DNA of 64,000 nt from Candidatus Gastranaerophilales bacterium (GTDB lineage: Bacteria; Cyanobacteriota; Vampirovibrionia; Gastranaerophilales; Gastranaerophilaceae). Below, one piece after another: positions 1 through 8,988 of this stretch; position 1 is the first letter of the stretch, and each line of letters opens with the position of its first letter. The translations under genes were made by a program, and so were the position numbers. The stretch is taken from assembly GCA_944325875.1 (NCBI GenBank), contig CALVBU010000005.1:62001-126000 (forward strand), in the 5' to 3' direction. The notes below the pieces were generated by a model. It was not told where the DNA came from. It searched no databases and saw only the letters and a program-made list of their open reading frames with translations.

Positions 1-1640
1 ATTACATAAGGATTTAGAGGTTTTCCTTCTAAAATATTTTTGAAAATATTTTTTGCCTGAGCATAATCACCAAGTTCAAAATAGCACAAGCCCAAAAGAT
101 TTTTTACCTCAGGATTACGTTCAAGCTCAAATGATTTAATTAAAAATCTTTTTGCATCCTCATAATCTTTTAGCAAGTAACGGATTTTACCGGCAATAAA
201 TAATAAAAATCCGCTTTGAACTTTTTTACCAATTGCCAAATCAATTTGCTCACGGGCTTTTTCCAAATCACCTGTATGCATTTTATTCAATGCTGAAAAC
301 GCTAATATATCGCCATTATCAGGCATAACTTCTAGAGCTTTTTGATAATATTCATCAGCTTGCTTAAATTCGGTTGTTGCATGAAGATAATTTGCATATT
401 CATACAATATCTCACCGTCATTAGGTGCATATTCAAGAGCCTTATCAAATTCATCTTTTGCGTAGTCAAATAATTTTCTTGTCAAATAAATTACACCCAA
501 ATCCTTATGAGCCTGAGCATGTTCAGGTTTTAATTCAACAACTTTTTTCAAAATTTTCTCGGCTTTATCGACATCATCTGTAAGCATACATATATTTGCA
601 AATTCATAGTATGTCTCGAAAGATACCGTTCCTTGAATTATTATCTTTTCATAAATTTCTTTTGCCTGAATAGGTTTATTTATTTTAAGGAAAAGGTTTG
701 CCAGCTTTTTAGACATTGACGCTGATTTTGGATTTAACGCAACAAGTTTTATTAAAATTCCGATAGCATAGCTATATTCGCCTTTTGCCTCAAAACAACA
801 AGCCAAATTATACTGATAAGTTTGCTTTTCAGGATGATGCATTATAAGAGTTTTGTAATGTTTAATTGCATTATTCCAATCTTCAAGTTTAACCTCAGAT
901 AATGCAAGAGCTGTTAAAAAGCTATCATTTTCTTCAAGGCTATAAGCTTTTTCAAAATATTCACAAGCTTTTTGGTGATCATTTTTCATTTGCAAAATTG
1001 AACCAATATTGAAATAAGTTATTGCATTATCAGGATCGAGTTCAGTTGCCTTATGGAAGTTTTCAATCGCCTTATCAAGGTTTCCGATAGTAATATAAGA
1101 AGTTCCAAGATTATTATACAACTGTGCGTGATCAGGTTTTAATTCAAGTGCCTTTTCCAAATAATAAACGCTTTCTTCAAAACGTTTTGTTGACATATAA
1201 GCTGTACCAACAATATAGAAAAGAGTATAATCATCTTGAACTTTTTCAAGAATTTTTTTACCTAACTCAATAGCCTTATCTTCGTTGTGTTGTTTAACGT
1301 AAATTACGCAAAGACATTTATATGCCTCAGTGTAATCTTCTCTGAGTTTTATAACTTCTTCATAAGCAGCAGTCGCATGAATATAATCTTCCTGATAATC
1401 ATAGCAACAAGCTAAATAAAACCAACTGGTCGCATCTTCAGGAAAATATTTTATAATAGTCTCATAATTACTTTGTGCATCTTTGTAATTTTCCAGATTA
1501 ATATTGCACAAGCCCAATAGTTTAAGAGCTTCTAAATTATTTTCATCGTTATTTGATATACAAGAAAGTCTTTCTTTTGCTTCCTCATATTTTTTATCAG
1601 CTACAAGTTCCGTAATTTCGTTTAAATTCAATTCTTCCAT
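1..1640 (-). CDS. TPR-repeat protein, 3' end outside the window
   Basis: An open frame reads leftward from an ATG at 1640 to the window edge without a stop (546 codons visible), so the C-terminus is missing. The translation begins MEELNLNEITELVADKKY and consists of about fifteen successive 34-residue helix-turn-helix units with the TPR pattern (for example LYNNLGTSYITIGNLDKA, LEKALELKPDHA). TPR arrays are protein-interaction scaffolds; no catalytic or membrane segment is visible and there is no signal peptide, so a cytoplasmic role is likely. The start has no ribosome-binding site; a TATAAT box ends six bases before the ATG, predicting a leaderless message. It is divergent from the aldose epimerase gene. 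The partner proteins cannot be told from sequence. Confidence 0.85.
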   Translation of the reverse strand, partial: MEELNLNEITELVADKKYEEAKERLSCISNNDENNLEALKLLGLCNINLENYKDAQSNYETIIKYFPEDATSWFYLACCYDYQEDYIHATAAYEEVIKLREDYTEAYKCLCVIYVKQHNEDKAIELGKKILEKVQDDYTLFYIVGTAYMSTKRFEESVYYLEKALELKPDHAQLYNNLGTSYITIGNLDKAIENFHKATELDPDNAITYFNIGSILQMKNDHQKACEYFEKAYSLEENDSFLTALALSEVKLEDWNNAIKHYKTLIMHHPEKQTYQYNLACCFEAKGEYSYAIGILIKLVALNPKSASMSKKLANLFLKINKPIQAKEIYEKIIIQGTVSFETYYEFANICMLTDDVDKAEKILKKVVELKPEHAQAHKDLGVIYLTRKLFDYAKDEFDKALEYAPNDGEILYEYANYLHATTEFKQADEYYQKALEVMPDNGDILAFSALNKMHTGDLEKAREQIDLAIGKKVQSGFLLFIAGKIRYLLKDYEDAKRFLIKSFELERNPEVKNLLGLCYFELGDYAQAKNIFKNILEGKPLNPYV

Positions 1641-1646
1641 AACTGA

Positions 1647-1652
1647 ATTATA
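1647..1652 (-). promoter_or_regulatory. -10 box of TPR gene (leaderless)
   Basis: On the minus strand TGATATAAT is followed by TCAGTT and the ATG at 1640. This is an extended -10 (TGN before the hexamer) with a six-base gap to the start codon, so transcription should begin at the ATG. Confidence 0.65.
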
Positions 1653-1723
1653 TCATAAAAAGATTAGGGCAATTTTTTCTATGTTCTTTTTTTATTATAA
1701 TGGTTTCAAAAAAGGAGTTAAGA

Positions 1724-2959
1724 ATGCCGATAGATTTCAATTCTCACGTGATGTTTACTATTCCAAAACCTGCTGTATATAATAATATCCAGCATAATCA
1801 GACCAATTTAAACACAAATATTCAATCTGATACTTTTATAAAAAACGTTAATCAAAAAATTGATAAAGATTATTCGGGAATGATTATTGAGAAAAAATCT
1901 TTCGGGAAAATTGAAAAAACAGGAGAGATGGCAGATTTATACACCATCACAAATAAAAACGGTTTGAGCGTTGACTTATCGACATTTGGAGCAACAATTA
2001 CATCAATAAAAGTTCCTGACAAAAACGGAAAATTAAAAGACATCACTCAAGGTTACACAAGTGTAACTCCTTATGAAAAATCTCCAGTGGGCCATGCCGG
2101 TGGTACAATAGGCCCTTGCGCAAATAAAATTGATAACGGCACCTTCAAAATTAATGATAAAGAATATAAGCTTGAATGTAACAAAGATAATGGCAAAACA
2201 CACTCTCACGGGGGCTCCGAAGGTTTTGACACTAAAAATTGGAAAGCAGAAATTTTAAAGGACGGAGTAAAATTTACATACCTAAAAAAAGATATGGAAG
2301 GCGGACACCCAGGTAATGTAACTGCAACAGTAACATATCAGCTAGATAATGATAATAAACTGCATATTAAATATCACGCAGAATCTGATAAAGACACGCT
2401 AATAAATATGACAAACCACACATATTTTAACCTTGACGGAGCTGAAAATACCGAAGAAAATGCCGTCCTTGATCATATTGTAGAATTACCAAATTCTTCA
2501 AGATATACCGTAAATAATGAAATAGCAATTCCTACAGGGGAACTGGCGTCAGTAAAAGACACCCCTTTCGATTTCAAAAAAGCTAAAAAAATAAAAGATG
2601 TAATCCATCAAGAGTCAAAACAACTTGAAATAGGCTCAGGGTTTGATCAAAACTACTGTATAGACGACTATGACGGAAAAACTATCCGAAAAATCGCAAA
2701 AGTTAAATCTGAAAAAACCGGAATAATATTAAAAGTTTCCACAAACCTACCGGGATTTCAATTCTACACTGCAAACCACCTCGGCAAACCCGAACAACCT
2801 GAGGGTAAAGACGGTAAAAAATACGAAAAACGGTCAGCTTTTTGTATAGAACCTCAATTCTATCCGAATGCAATCAACACTTTTGACGAAAAACCAATAC
2901 TAAAACAAGGCGAAACTTACGATAGAGAAATTATCTATGAATTTGATACCGAAAAATAA
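1724..2959 (+). CDS. galM: Aldose 1-epimerase (mutarotase) with N-terminal extension
   Basis: Predicted mutarotase interconverting alpha and beta anomers of hexoses such as galactose or glucose. Family landmarks are present in order: GGTIGPCANKI (equivalent of the GRYANRI substrate loop), HSHGGSEGFDTKNW, NHTYFNL with the catalytic His, and near the C-terminus FCIEPQFYPNAIN with the catalytic Glu. I chose the ATG at 1724 because AAAGGAG lies six bases before it; an upstream in-frame ATG at 1700 overlaps the -10 region and has no such site. About 55 Asn-rich residues precede the first epimerase strand, which is longer than usual for the family and has no recognisable domain or signal peptide. 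No galactose genes are next to it, so it appears to be a stand-alone enzyme. Confidence 0.9.
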   Translation: MPIDFNSHVMFTIPKPAVYNNIQHNQTNLNTNIQSDTFIKNVNQKIDKDYSGMIIEKKSFGKIEKTGEMADLYTITNKNGLSVDLSTFGATITSIKVPDKNGKLKDITQGYTSVTPYEKSPVGHAGGTIGPCANKIDNGTFKINDKEYKLECNKDNGKTHSHGGSEGFDTKNWKAEILKDGVKFTYLKKDMEGGHPGNVTATVTYQLDNDNKLHIKYHAESDKDTLINMTNHTYFNLDGAENTEENAVLDHIVELPNSSRYTVNNEIAIPTGELASVKDTPFDFKKAKKIKDVIHQESKQLEIGSGFDQNYCIDDYDGKTIRKIAKVKSEKTGIILKVSTNLPGFQFYTANHLGKPEQPEGKDGKKYEKRSAFCIEPQFYPNAINTFDEKPILKQGETYDREIIYEFDTEK

Positions 2960-3054
2960 AAATGTTTCTGGACAAAATTTTTAAACACGTGGTATAATAT
3001 TATATCCATACGCCTTAATACACTAGATATTGTTCCAATATGAAAGGAACAATA

Positions 3055-3708
3055 ATGGGAAAAAATTCTAAACCGAAATATTCATCCGGTACTGTTCAAA
3101 TAAATGGTCAAACAAAAGCAACTACCTCCAAATATGGAGATAATGTTGTCACAAACTATCTTATGTCTGATGATGAAAAAAGAGCATATGATTATGCCCA
3201 AAAATCTTTTGCAGACAATTTGTCTAACTTAAATGTTTTTGATGCTGATACAAGAAAAAGTATTAATCAGCAACTTGAAGCTTATGCTCAAAAAGGTACA
3301 AAAGCTATCAATGACATCTATAAACCAATGATTGAAGATACCAAAAATGATATCGCAAAACGCTTTGGCAACCTCGATAACTCCTCATTCCTAAATAGCT
3401 TAAACACAATAGAATCTAACAGAGCTGACGCTATAAGTTCATTAGGTCAAGATTTAGTTATTATGCAAAATGACTTAGTAAATGATGAATTATCAAGAAG
3501 ATATAACTATATGAGTTTTCTTGATGATTACGTAAGCGGAATAAATTCAACAGCAATGTCATACGGTAATATGTCGCAAGCGAACAGCAATGCAGGAACA
3601 GCATTTAATAAAGGAAATTATTCATCAGGCACTAATTGGTGGAGCGAAGGTTCTAACTTGATGTCACAATTAGGTACACAGTTACTTTCATTTTATTTAT
3701 CAAAATAA
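3055..3708 (+). CDS. Unknown helical, Asn/Ser-rich protein
   Basis: A 217-residue protein from the ATG at 3055, chosen because AAAGGA lies seven bases upstream; an in-frame ATG at 3040 lacks a site. I do not recognise the family. The N-terminal 40 residues are Ser/Thr/Lys-rich and probably disordered, the middle (about 45-160) is long amphipathic helix containing RFGNLDNSSFLNSL and repeated Asp/Asn turns, and the C-terminus ends in a hydrophobic stretch (LMSQLGTQLLSFYLSK). That layout is reminiscent of internal virion or tail-adaptor proteins of podoviruses, but no other phage gene is nearby, so this is only a shape resemblance. It is followed immediately by a strong terminator and looks monocistronic. 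Confidence 0.7.
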   Translation: MGKNSKPKYSSGTVQINGQTKATTSKYGDNVVTNYLMSDDEKRAYDYAQKSFADNLSNLNVFDADTRKSINQQLEAYAQKGTKAINDIYKPMIEDTKNDIAKRFGNLDNSSFLNSLNTIESNRADAISSLGQDLVIMQNDLVNDELSRRYNYMSFLDDYVSGINSTAMSYGNMSQANSNAGTAFNKGNYSSGTNWWSEGSNLMSQLGTQLLSFYLSK

Positions 3709-3724
3709 ATATCTATTTTGTATA

Positions 3725-3758
3725 AAACGGGTTTTTGAGAGTGAAACCCGTTTTTTTT
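3725..3758 (+). terminator. Rho-independent terminator
   Basis: AAACGGGTTT (3725-3734) pairs with AAACCCGTTT (3744-3753) and runs into eight T residues. It ends the transcript of the preceding unknown gene, directly before the mnmE promoter. Confidence 0.85.
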
Positions 3759-3767
3759 CCTCTGTGC

Positions 3768-3773
3768 TATAAT
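3768..3773 (+). promoter_or_regulatory. -10 box of mnmE (leaderless)
   Basis: TGC-TATAAT followed by exactly six bases (AAAGCT) and the ATG at 3780. The extended -10 sits inside the T-tract end of the upstream terminator, and no ribosome-binding site is possible between box and start. Confidence 0.7.
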
Positions 3774-3779
3774 AAAGCT

Positions 3780-5114
3780 ATGAATATTATACAGGAATTT
3801 GATACAATAGCTGCAATTGCAACCCCACTCGGTACTGGCGGGGTTGGTGTAATTAGAATTTCAGGTGATACTGCATTTGATATAATTGAAAAAATTTTTT
3901 CTAAAAAAAATCTTGAAGCAGGGAAAATTGCTCACGGCTGGATTCACGATAACGGGAAAAAAATTGATGAAGTTATTGTACTTCCATTCAGAAATCCACA
4001 CAGCTACACCGGAGAAGATGTTATTGAAGTTCACTGCCACGGTGGAATTAACGTTGTAAGAAATATTCTTGATCTTATTCTTAAAAATGGTGCCAGAACT
4101 GCCGAAAGAGGGGAATTCACCAAAAGAGCTTTCTTGAATAAAAAAATGGATCTTTCCCAAGCTGAAGCCGTTGCTGATTTAATTCACGCCAAAACAAGAA
4201 ACTTTGCGATCCAATCAGCTAAAAACCTCTCCGGAGTTTTAGGTGAAAAAATCGGAGAAATAAAAAAAGAAATTTTTGAAGTTTTATCAAAAATAATTGC
4301 CGGTATAGACTTTCCTGAAGATGTTGCAGAACCTGAATATTCATACCTGATAGAAAGTTTTGAACATTCACTTAAAGAAATCGATAAGATTTTATCCTAC
4401 GCAAAATCCTCTGATATTCTGCGTCAAGGAGTAAAAATTGCTATTGTAGGAAAACCAAATGTCGGAAAATCCTCTTTATTCAACAAACTATTAAACGTCG
4501 AAAGAGCTATCGTTACTGATATTGCAGGCACAACCAGAGATGTTATAAAAGAAAATCTTGACTGGGATGTTGCAATTACCCTTATTGATACTGCCGGAAT
4601 TCGTGACAACGAAGAAGTTGGAAAAGTCGAAGAAATCGGGATTGAATATTCTAAACAGTCTGCTGATGAAGCGGACTTGGTGTTATTCATTTATGATGCA
4701 AGCAGAGGGATGAACGAGGAAGATAAAGCTATTCTTAGTTTGATTGAAAATAAAAATCATCTCATTATTGCTAACAAATGCGACCTGATTGAAAAACCGA
4801 TAGATAACGCGATTAATATTTCAGTCCAAACAGATAAGGGCATTGAAGAATTAAAAGAAAAAATAAAAGAAATCGTTTATAATTTTTCATCTGAAGATAC
4901 CGAATTTATAACGAATAAACGCCAACAGGATTGTCTTGTAAAATGCAAAGAAAGCCTCACACAAGCCTTAAATGCAGCTAAAGTTGGAGAATTACAAGAT
5001 TTAATCTCAATTGACCTGAAATCTGCACTTTTATTCCTTGATGAAATTACAGGTGAAGTAATTACTGATGAAATTCTAGAAAATATTTTCAGCCATTTTT
5101 GTATCGGCAAGTGA
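3780..5114 (+). CDS. mnmE: tRNA modification GTPase MnmE
   Basis: MnmE, with MnmG, installs the aminomethyl-type modification at uridine 34 of certain tRNAs. The protein (444 residues) shows the N-terminal tetrahydrofolate-binding fold beginning DTIAAIATPLGTGGVGVIRISG, the central helical part, the G domain with P-loop GKPNVGKSS, the DTAG switch and the NKCD specificity motif, and the diagnostic C-terminal FCIGK whose Cys is essential in the family. The ATG at 3780 matches the family start; an upstream in-frame extension to 3735 runs through the terminator and is not coding. The promoter hexamer places transcription start at or next to the A of the ATG. Length is normal. Confidence 0.97.
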   Translation: MNIIQEFDTIAAIATPLGTGGVGVIRISGDTAFDIIEKIFSKKNLEAGKIAHGWIHDNGKKIDEVIVLPFRNPHSYTGEDVIEVHCHGGINVVRNILDLILKNGARTAERGEFTKRAFLNKKMDLSQAEAVADLIHAKTRNFAIQSAKNLSGVLGEKIGEIKKEIFEVLSKIIAGIDFPEDVAEPEYSYLIESFEHSLKEIDKILSYAKSSDILRQGVKIAIVGKPNVGKSSLFNKLLNVERAIVTDIAGTTRDVIKENLDWDVAITLIDTAGIRDNEEVGKVEEIGIEYSKQSADEADLVLFIYDASRGMNEEDKAILSLIENKNHLIIANKCDLIEKPIDNAINISVQTDKGIEELKEKIKEIVYNFSSEDTEFITNKRQQDCLVKCKESLTQALNAAKVGELQDLISIDLKSALLFLDEITGEVITDEILENIFSHFCIGK

Positions 5115-5223
5115 TTTTTTAGAGGTTAAACCACTAATTTCTTTGATTTTTTACTCAAAAGGGGTTGACAAATTTCAAAAAATCATTAATATAGTCATGA
5201 GCAAAATTAAGAGGAGCTATATT

Positions 5224-5781
5224 ATGGCAAATTTGAGCGGAAATTCCCTGTTTTCAGGTATATATTCAGGTTTAAATAACACATACTCTTATCTATCAAG
5301 CATAAGTCCGGATGGTCTTACACTTGACAGTATTAATGAAGCTAGAGCAGATTCTTCTAAAACACAATATATAAACCCAACATTTGCATCTTATTTGCAA
5401 ACCAACTTCAATTCAATAGATAAAGATAATGATGGAATAATTTCATCAGATGAAATGACAAATTTAACAAACCGTATGTCAGCCCAAGGTCTGACAAAAG
5501 CTGAATTAACCCAAATGTATGCATCAGGTGCAAGCGGTCTGTCTACAGATACAATTAACAATATATTAGAGCACTTCGACGATATGGATACTAACCACGA
5601 CGGAAGAATTACCAGTGCAGAGATTTCTGCATATAGCGTAAATTCTGCCAGAATGGAAAAAGAAGACGAATTCAACAATCAATTCGCAACAAATATGTCT
5701 GTATTCTACGGAAGTGAAAGTTCATCTACTGATGACACATACAGTATGTTGAGCTATAGGTATAAAAATTCCAATTCCTAG
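5224..5781 (+). CDS. Two-EF-hand calcium-binding protein
   Basis: A 185-residue protein with two canonical 12-residue EF-hand loops: D66-K-D-N-D-G-I-I-S-S-D-E77 and D122-T-N-H-D-G-R-I-T-S-A-E133, each flanked by helices and about 55 residues apart. Both have acidic residues at positions 1, 3, 5 and 12, so calcium binding is probable. The rest is Ser/Thr/Asn-rich; there is no Sec signal peptide. The ATG at 5224 is preceded by GAGGAGC at good spacing. A TTGACA at 5165 with TATAGT at 5190 (19-base spacing, longer than ideal) is the likely promoter. It faces the M41-family protease gene across a shared terminator. EF-hands recur in at least one other protein of this window. Its biological role is unknown. 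Confidence 0.85.
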   Translation: MANLSGNSLFSGIYSGLNNTYSYLSSISPDGLTLDSINEARADSSKTQYINPTFASYLQTNFNSIDKDNDGIISSDEMTNLTNRMSAQGLTKAELTQMYASGASGLSTDTINNILEHFDDMDTNHDGRITSAEISAYSVNSARMEKEDEFNNQFATNMSVFYGSESSSTDDTYSMLSYRYKNSNS

Positions 5782-5828
5782 TAATATATTCTTAGTAACA
5801 GCACTTTGTGCACGAAAAAGGGAAGATT

Positions 5829-5868
5829 TTAATAAGGCAAATCTTGAAAAAGATATGCCTTATTTTTT
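5829..5868. terminator. Terminator between convergent genes
   Basis: AATAAGGCA (5831-5839) pairs with TGCCTTATT (5856-5864); the right side continues in T residues and the left flank is A/T-rich, so it may serve both the EF-hand gene and the convergent protease gene. Confidence 0.7.
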
Positions 5869-5874
5869 ATCTGA

Positions 5875-8856
5875 TTAATCTAAAAATCCTTTTTTAGTTT
5901 TTGCTACTGTATCTAAAATTAATTCATCGCAATTTTTTAATTCTTCTTGTTTTTCTTTCGATTGACGAGCTTTCCAATCATTTAATTCTTTTTTGAAAAC
6001 TTCACCGTCAATCAAACAATCGCCTGTACCTACCAAGCGTCCATATTTTTCGGTAAATTCTCTATTGAAATCAGCATAAGTATCGGTTATTAAATCAGAA
6101 ATTGTTAATGCATTTTTCAAAATAACCTGCATATCAGTTTCAGAATCATTTCTTAATTTTGGCGATAAATCTTTTTTGCCATATAAAGAAATCTTACCGG
6201 TTCTTGCGCCTTGACCCATAACTTTTACCATAGCTTCAGCAGTATCGGTTGCATTCTCTAAATCTGAAGAAATACCATAAGAACCATCCATTCCATAGAA
6301 TAATTTTTCGGCAGAATGACCGCCATAAGAACAAACAATATTAGAGAAAAGTCTTTCAAATGATTGTTCTTTATTCTTATCCGGACCGTGGTAAACAGCT
6401 CCGCCATAGTAGCCTCTTGGATCTAATGTTATAAAATCAACTTTTTCAGGTAAATGCCATGGTTGACCTTTTTTACCAAATAAATTATTCATTACTTCAA
6501 GATTTGTTGCATGCCCGCATTCATGAGATGCTACGATTTGTTTTTCGTGCTCATTAATTACATTTGTAGACGGTCTACCTGTTGTAATTTGCAAAAATGC
6601 CTCTGTAAAATCGCTCTTGGTTACAGCTTTATGACCACGTTCTAAAGCAACAGATTGAGCTTTTTTAACAACATTTTTCAAATACATATTTGGGAAACCT
6701 GTTGTATAATGAGCAACAGAATTTATAATAGCTTTTTGTTCTTCAGGAGTACCTGCCAGTTTTATTTTAGACTGTTTTACAGCATCTGCCAAAATTGCAG
6801 CACGTTCTTTTTCATTGAAAGCCGGTGATGCAACCTCTATACTGTCAGAAAACTTAAACGATTTCATAGCGGCTTCCCCAATAAACTGAGGGTTAGATAC
6901 TGAACCTATAACTAGGATATTTAATCCTGCTTTTTCAGCTTTATCCATTTCTCTTAATAATTGAGCCATTGCCTTTTGGTGATATTGAGAAATTAATTCA
7001 CCAATAGAGAAATATTCAAAGTTTTCAATGTATAAAACAGCAGATTTATGTGAATTAGCTTCTGCTTGAGTTGTTACGATTGAAAACAGTTTTTTTATAG
7101 AAGCTTCCGGAGATAAACCTGCGCCACCAAAGAGTCCAACTTCTTTAGTACCAAAATCCATTGTATTTATCTCAATATAAGGAACTTTTGCTTCACCTGC
7201 AATAGCTTGTGCGGTAAAGGTTCTTCCACTGCCTGCGGTTCCGTCTTGAGAATAAATTAACAAGCCTTTGGTACCCATTTTATTAGATTTTATTTGTTTA
7301 ACCCAAGCCAAAGCTTCTTTTTTAGTAGATTCTTTACCTACCATTTGTTTAATATTTCTTTCAGTGTCAAAAACAACATCTATAAGGCTATCATCATTAC
7401 CTTTTTTGAAAAGGCTTGTTGCTTCTTTAACATAGTTTGCAACATCCTTTTCATTTATTTCTTTTTTATCAATATAGTAACTTACGATTTTTTTCATAAG
7501 TTTTTGTGTTTTTCCAGGGAATGCCCCATCCAATTGAGCCGAAGCTTCAACTGTTTTATCAATCGCATTTTTTGTAAAAGGCTTTTTGATATCCTTCATC
7601 AAATCCGGATTTTCTCTAAATGATTTTACCATTTGATTTGTACTTAATGCTGGAATTGTAATTTCTTCAAAATTCTTAAATGCATATTCTATACTCTGAA
7701 GCATTACACCATAGTAAGTATTTTTGGTATCATATAATATAAATTTTATATTTGATGGCGGATTTACAAGCATTTGAATAAATATAGGTGGTATAGAATA
7801 AGTACCCTGAGTCAGTTGTTCAGGAGTTGATGAATTTATCATTAACTGAAGAGGTTCCAAAATTACAACGTGCTCATTTTTCTTATCTTTTGATAACTGC
7901 GTAATTACATGAGATAAATATGTATCATTAACTTGTCCGTTTAATTCTGTAATTTTGAACTTTTGAGCATTTTCGTTACTATTAGCTATTTTTTGGATTG
8001 TATTAATAAAATATTTAGGTTCTTCTTTATTAGAATCATAAGTAATAAATAAATTAGTACCTAAAGATAAATTCTTTAAAACATTTGAAGCTTTTTGTTC
8101 ATAAGCACTAAAAGTAGTTCTTTTATTTATTGGAGTTTTTTCTAACATTAAAGCGCTATCTACATCCATTAAAAATTGATTAGTATGATTAGCAATTTCT
8201 TTTACTGGAGAATTATATGCACCACTAACTAAAAGATAAGGACTAACTGTGCTTATTTTTTCGTCTGCAGCTAACCCAAACACTGAATTTATCAAGTCAT
8301 CAGACATTTTTATATCATTAACGTTAACATTTTTAGAGCTATCCGGTTTATTGTTTTCAATAAGACTATTAACCTTTTCCAATTGTTTTTCTAAGACTGG
8401 CTTTAATTTTTTACGATTTTCCGGTTTGCTAAAAGCGTGCGGAGTTGATTCATAAGATATTATTGATGCCAAACTAGGTTGACTCTCAACATCAAAATCT
8501 ATCTTTTCGTGATCCAAATCATCAAGATATTCTAGAGCTTCCTCTGTTGCATATTTCATAACATGTAAAACCGTTACTTCAGAATATCCTGTTTCCATAG
8601 CCGATTGTTGAAGTTTAGAGAACATCGTTTTTGCCGGTGTTGACATATAAAACTTGATATTTTCTTCTTTTGACATCATAGGTTTTTGATTTTCTTTACC
8701 TGTGAAAATCGGCACATAATAATTTTTCAACAGTTGGGGATGCAAGTGCTCCTCATATTTAATTTGTTCATCAAATTGCTTGTTTTTGCCTTGATTATTA
8801 TGTTGAAAATTATTTTTATGCGATGTATTTAAATTTAAACCTACTTTATCAATCAT
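5875..8856 (-). CDS. FtsH-like M41 metalloprotease with degenerate Clp-like and AAA modules
   Basis: A 993-residue soluble protein. The C-terminal third is an M41 (FtsH) zinc protease: H778-E-C-G-H782 is the HExxH metal site and GISSDLENATDTAEAMV carries the third-ligand Asp region. Before it is an FtsH-type AAA module in which key residues are changed: Walker A reads GTAGSGRT (Arg545 for Lys), Walker B YIENFE (Glu611-Asn612 for Asp-Glu), and the arginine-finger segment RPGRFDR is MKSFKFSDS. Residues about 180-500 look like a ClpB/ClpA first AAA module with no Walker A left, and about 75-120 resemble a Clp N-domain. There are no transmembrane helices, unlike true FtsH. AGGAGAAGG precedes the ATG. 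Proteolysis is plausible; ATP hydrolysis is doubtful. Domain assignments of the N-terminal half are inference. Confidence 0.85.
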   Translation of the reverse strand: MIDKVGLNLNTSHKNNFQHNNQGKNKQFDEQIKYEEHLHPQLLKNYYVPIFTGKENQKPMMSKEENIKFYMSTPAKTMFSKLQQSAMETGYSEVTVLHVMKYATEEALEYLDDLDHEKIDFDVESQPSLASIISYESTPHAFSKPENRKKLKPVLEKQLEKVNSLIENNKPDSSKNVNVNDIKMSDDLINSVFGLAADEKISTVSPYLLVSGAYNSPVKEIANHTNQFLMDVDSALMLEKTPINKRTTFSAYEQKASNVLKNLSLGTNLFITYDSNKEEPKYFINTIQKIANSNENAQKFKITELNGQVNDTYLSHVITQLSKDKKNEHVVILEPLQLMINSSTPEQLTQGTYSIPPIFIQMLVNPPSNIKFILYDTKNTYYGVMLQSIEYAFKNFEEITIPALSTNQMVKSFRENPDLMKDIKKPFTKNAIDKTVEASAQLDGAFPGKTQKLMKKIVSYYIDKKEINEKDVANYVKEATSLFKKGNDDSLIDVVFDTERNIKQMVGKESTKKEALAWVKQIKSNKMGTKGLLIYSQDGTAGSGRTFTAQAIAGEAKVPYIEINTMDFGTKEVGLFGGAGLSPEASIKKLFSIVTTQAEANSHKSAVLYIENFEYFSIGELISQYHQKAMAQLLREMDKAEKAGLNILVIGSVSNPQFIGEAAMKSFKFSDSIEVASPAFNEKERAAILADAVKQSKIKLAGTPEEQKAIINSVAHYTTGFPNMYLKNVVKKAQSVALERGHKAVTKSDFTEAFLQITTGRPSTNVINEHEKQIVASHECGHATNLEVMNNLFGKKGQPWHLPEKVDFITLDPRGYYGGAVYHGPDKNKEQSFERLFSNIVCSYGGHSAEKLFYGMDGSYGISSDLENATDTAEAMVKVMGQGARTGKISLYGKKDLSPKLRNDSETDMQVILKNALTISDLITDTYADFNREFTEKYGRLVGTGDCLIDGEVFKKELNDWKARQSKEKQEELKNCDELILDTVAKTKKGFLD

Positions 8857-8976
8857 TAACCTTCTCCTAAAACTGTTCTCGTTATCTACCTATTAAACCT
8901 CTAAAGTATATCTTTTTGCTATCTTTGTAATGAAAATTTACAAATAACACAAATTTGCCCGACTATGATTTTATGC

Positions 8977-8982
8977 TAAAAT
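8977..8982 (+). promoter_or_regulatory. -10 box of recJ (leaderless)
   Basis: TGC-TAAAAT followed by TCAGTT and the ATG at 8989. A TTGCCC at 8955-8960 lies 16 bases upstream as a possible -35. The six-base gap leaves no room for a ribosome-binding site. Confidence 0.65.
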
Positions 8983-8988
8983 TCAGTT

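Noticed and set aside
1504-1782. Plus-strand 92-codon frame over the TPR start and galM promoter
   Set aside because: It runs antisense to clear TPR repeats and across two promoters; no ribosome-binding site.
3055-3708. Evidence for a prophage around the helical unknown protein
   Set aside because: Only the general shape recalls virion proteins; flanking genes are housekeeping and no capsid, terminase or lysis gene is present.
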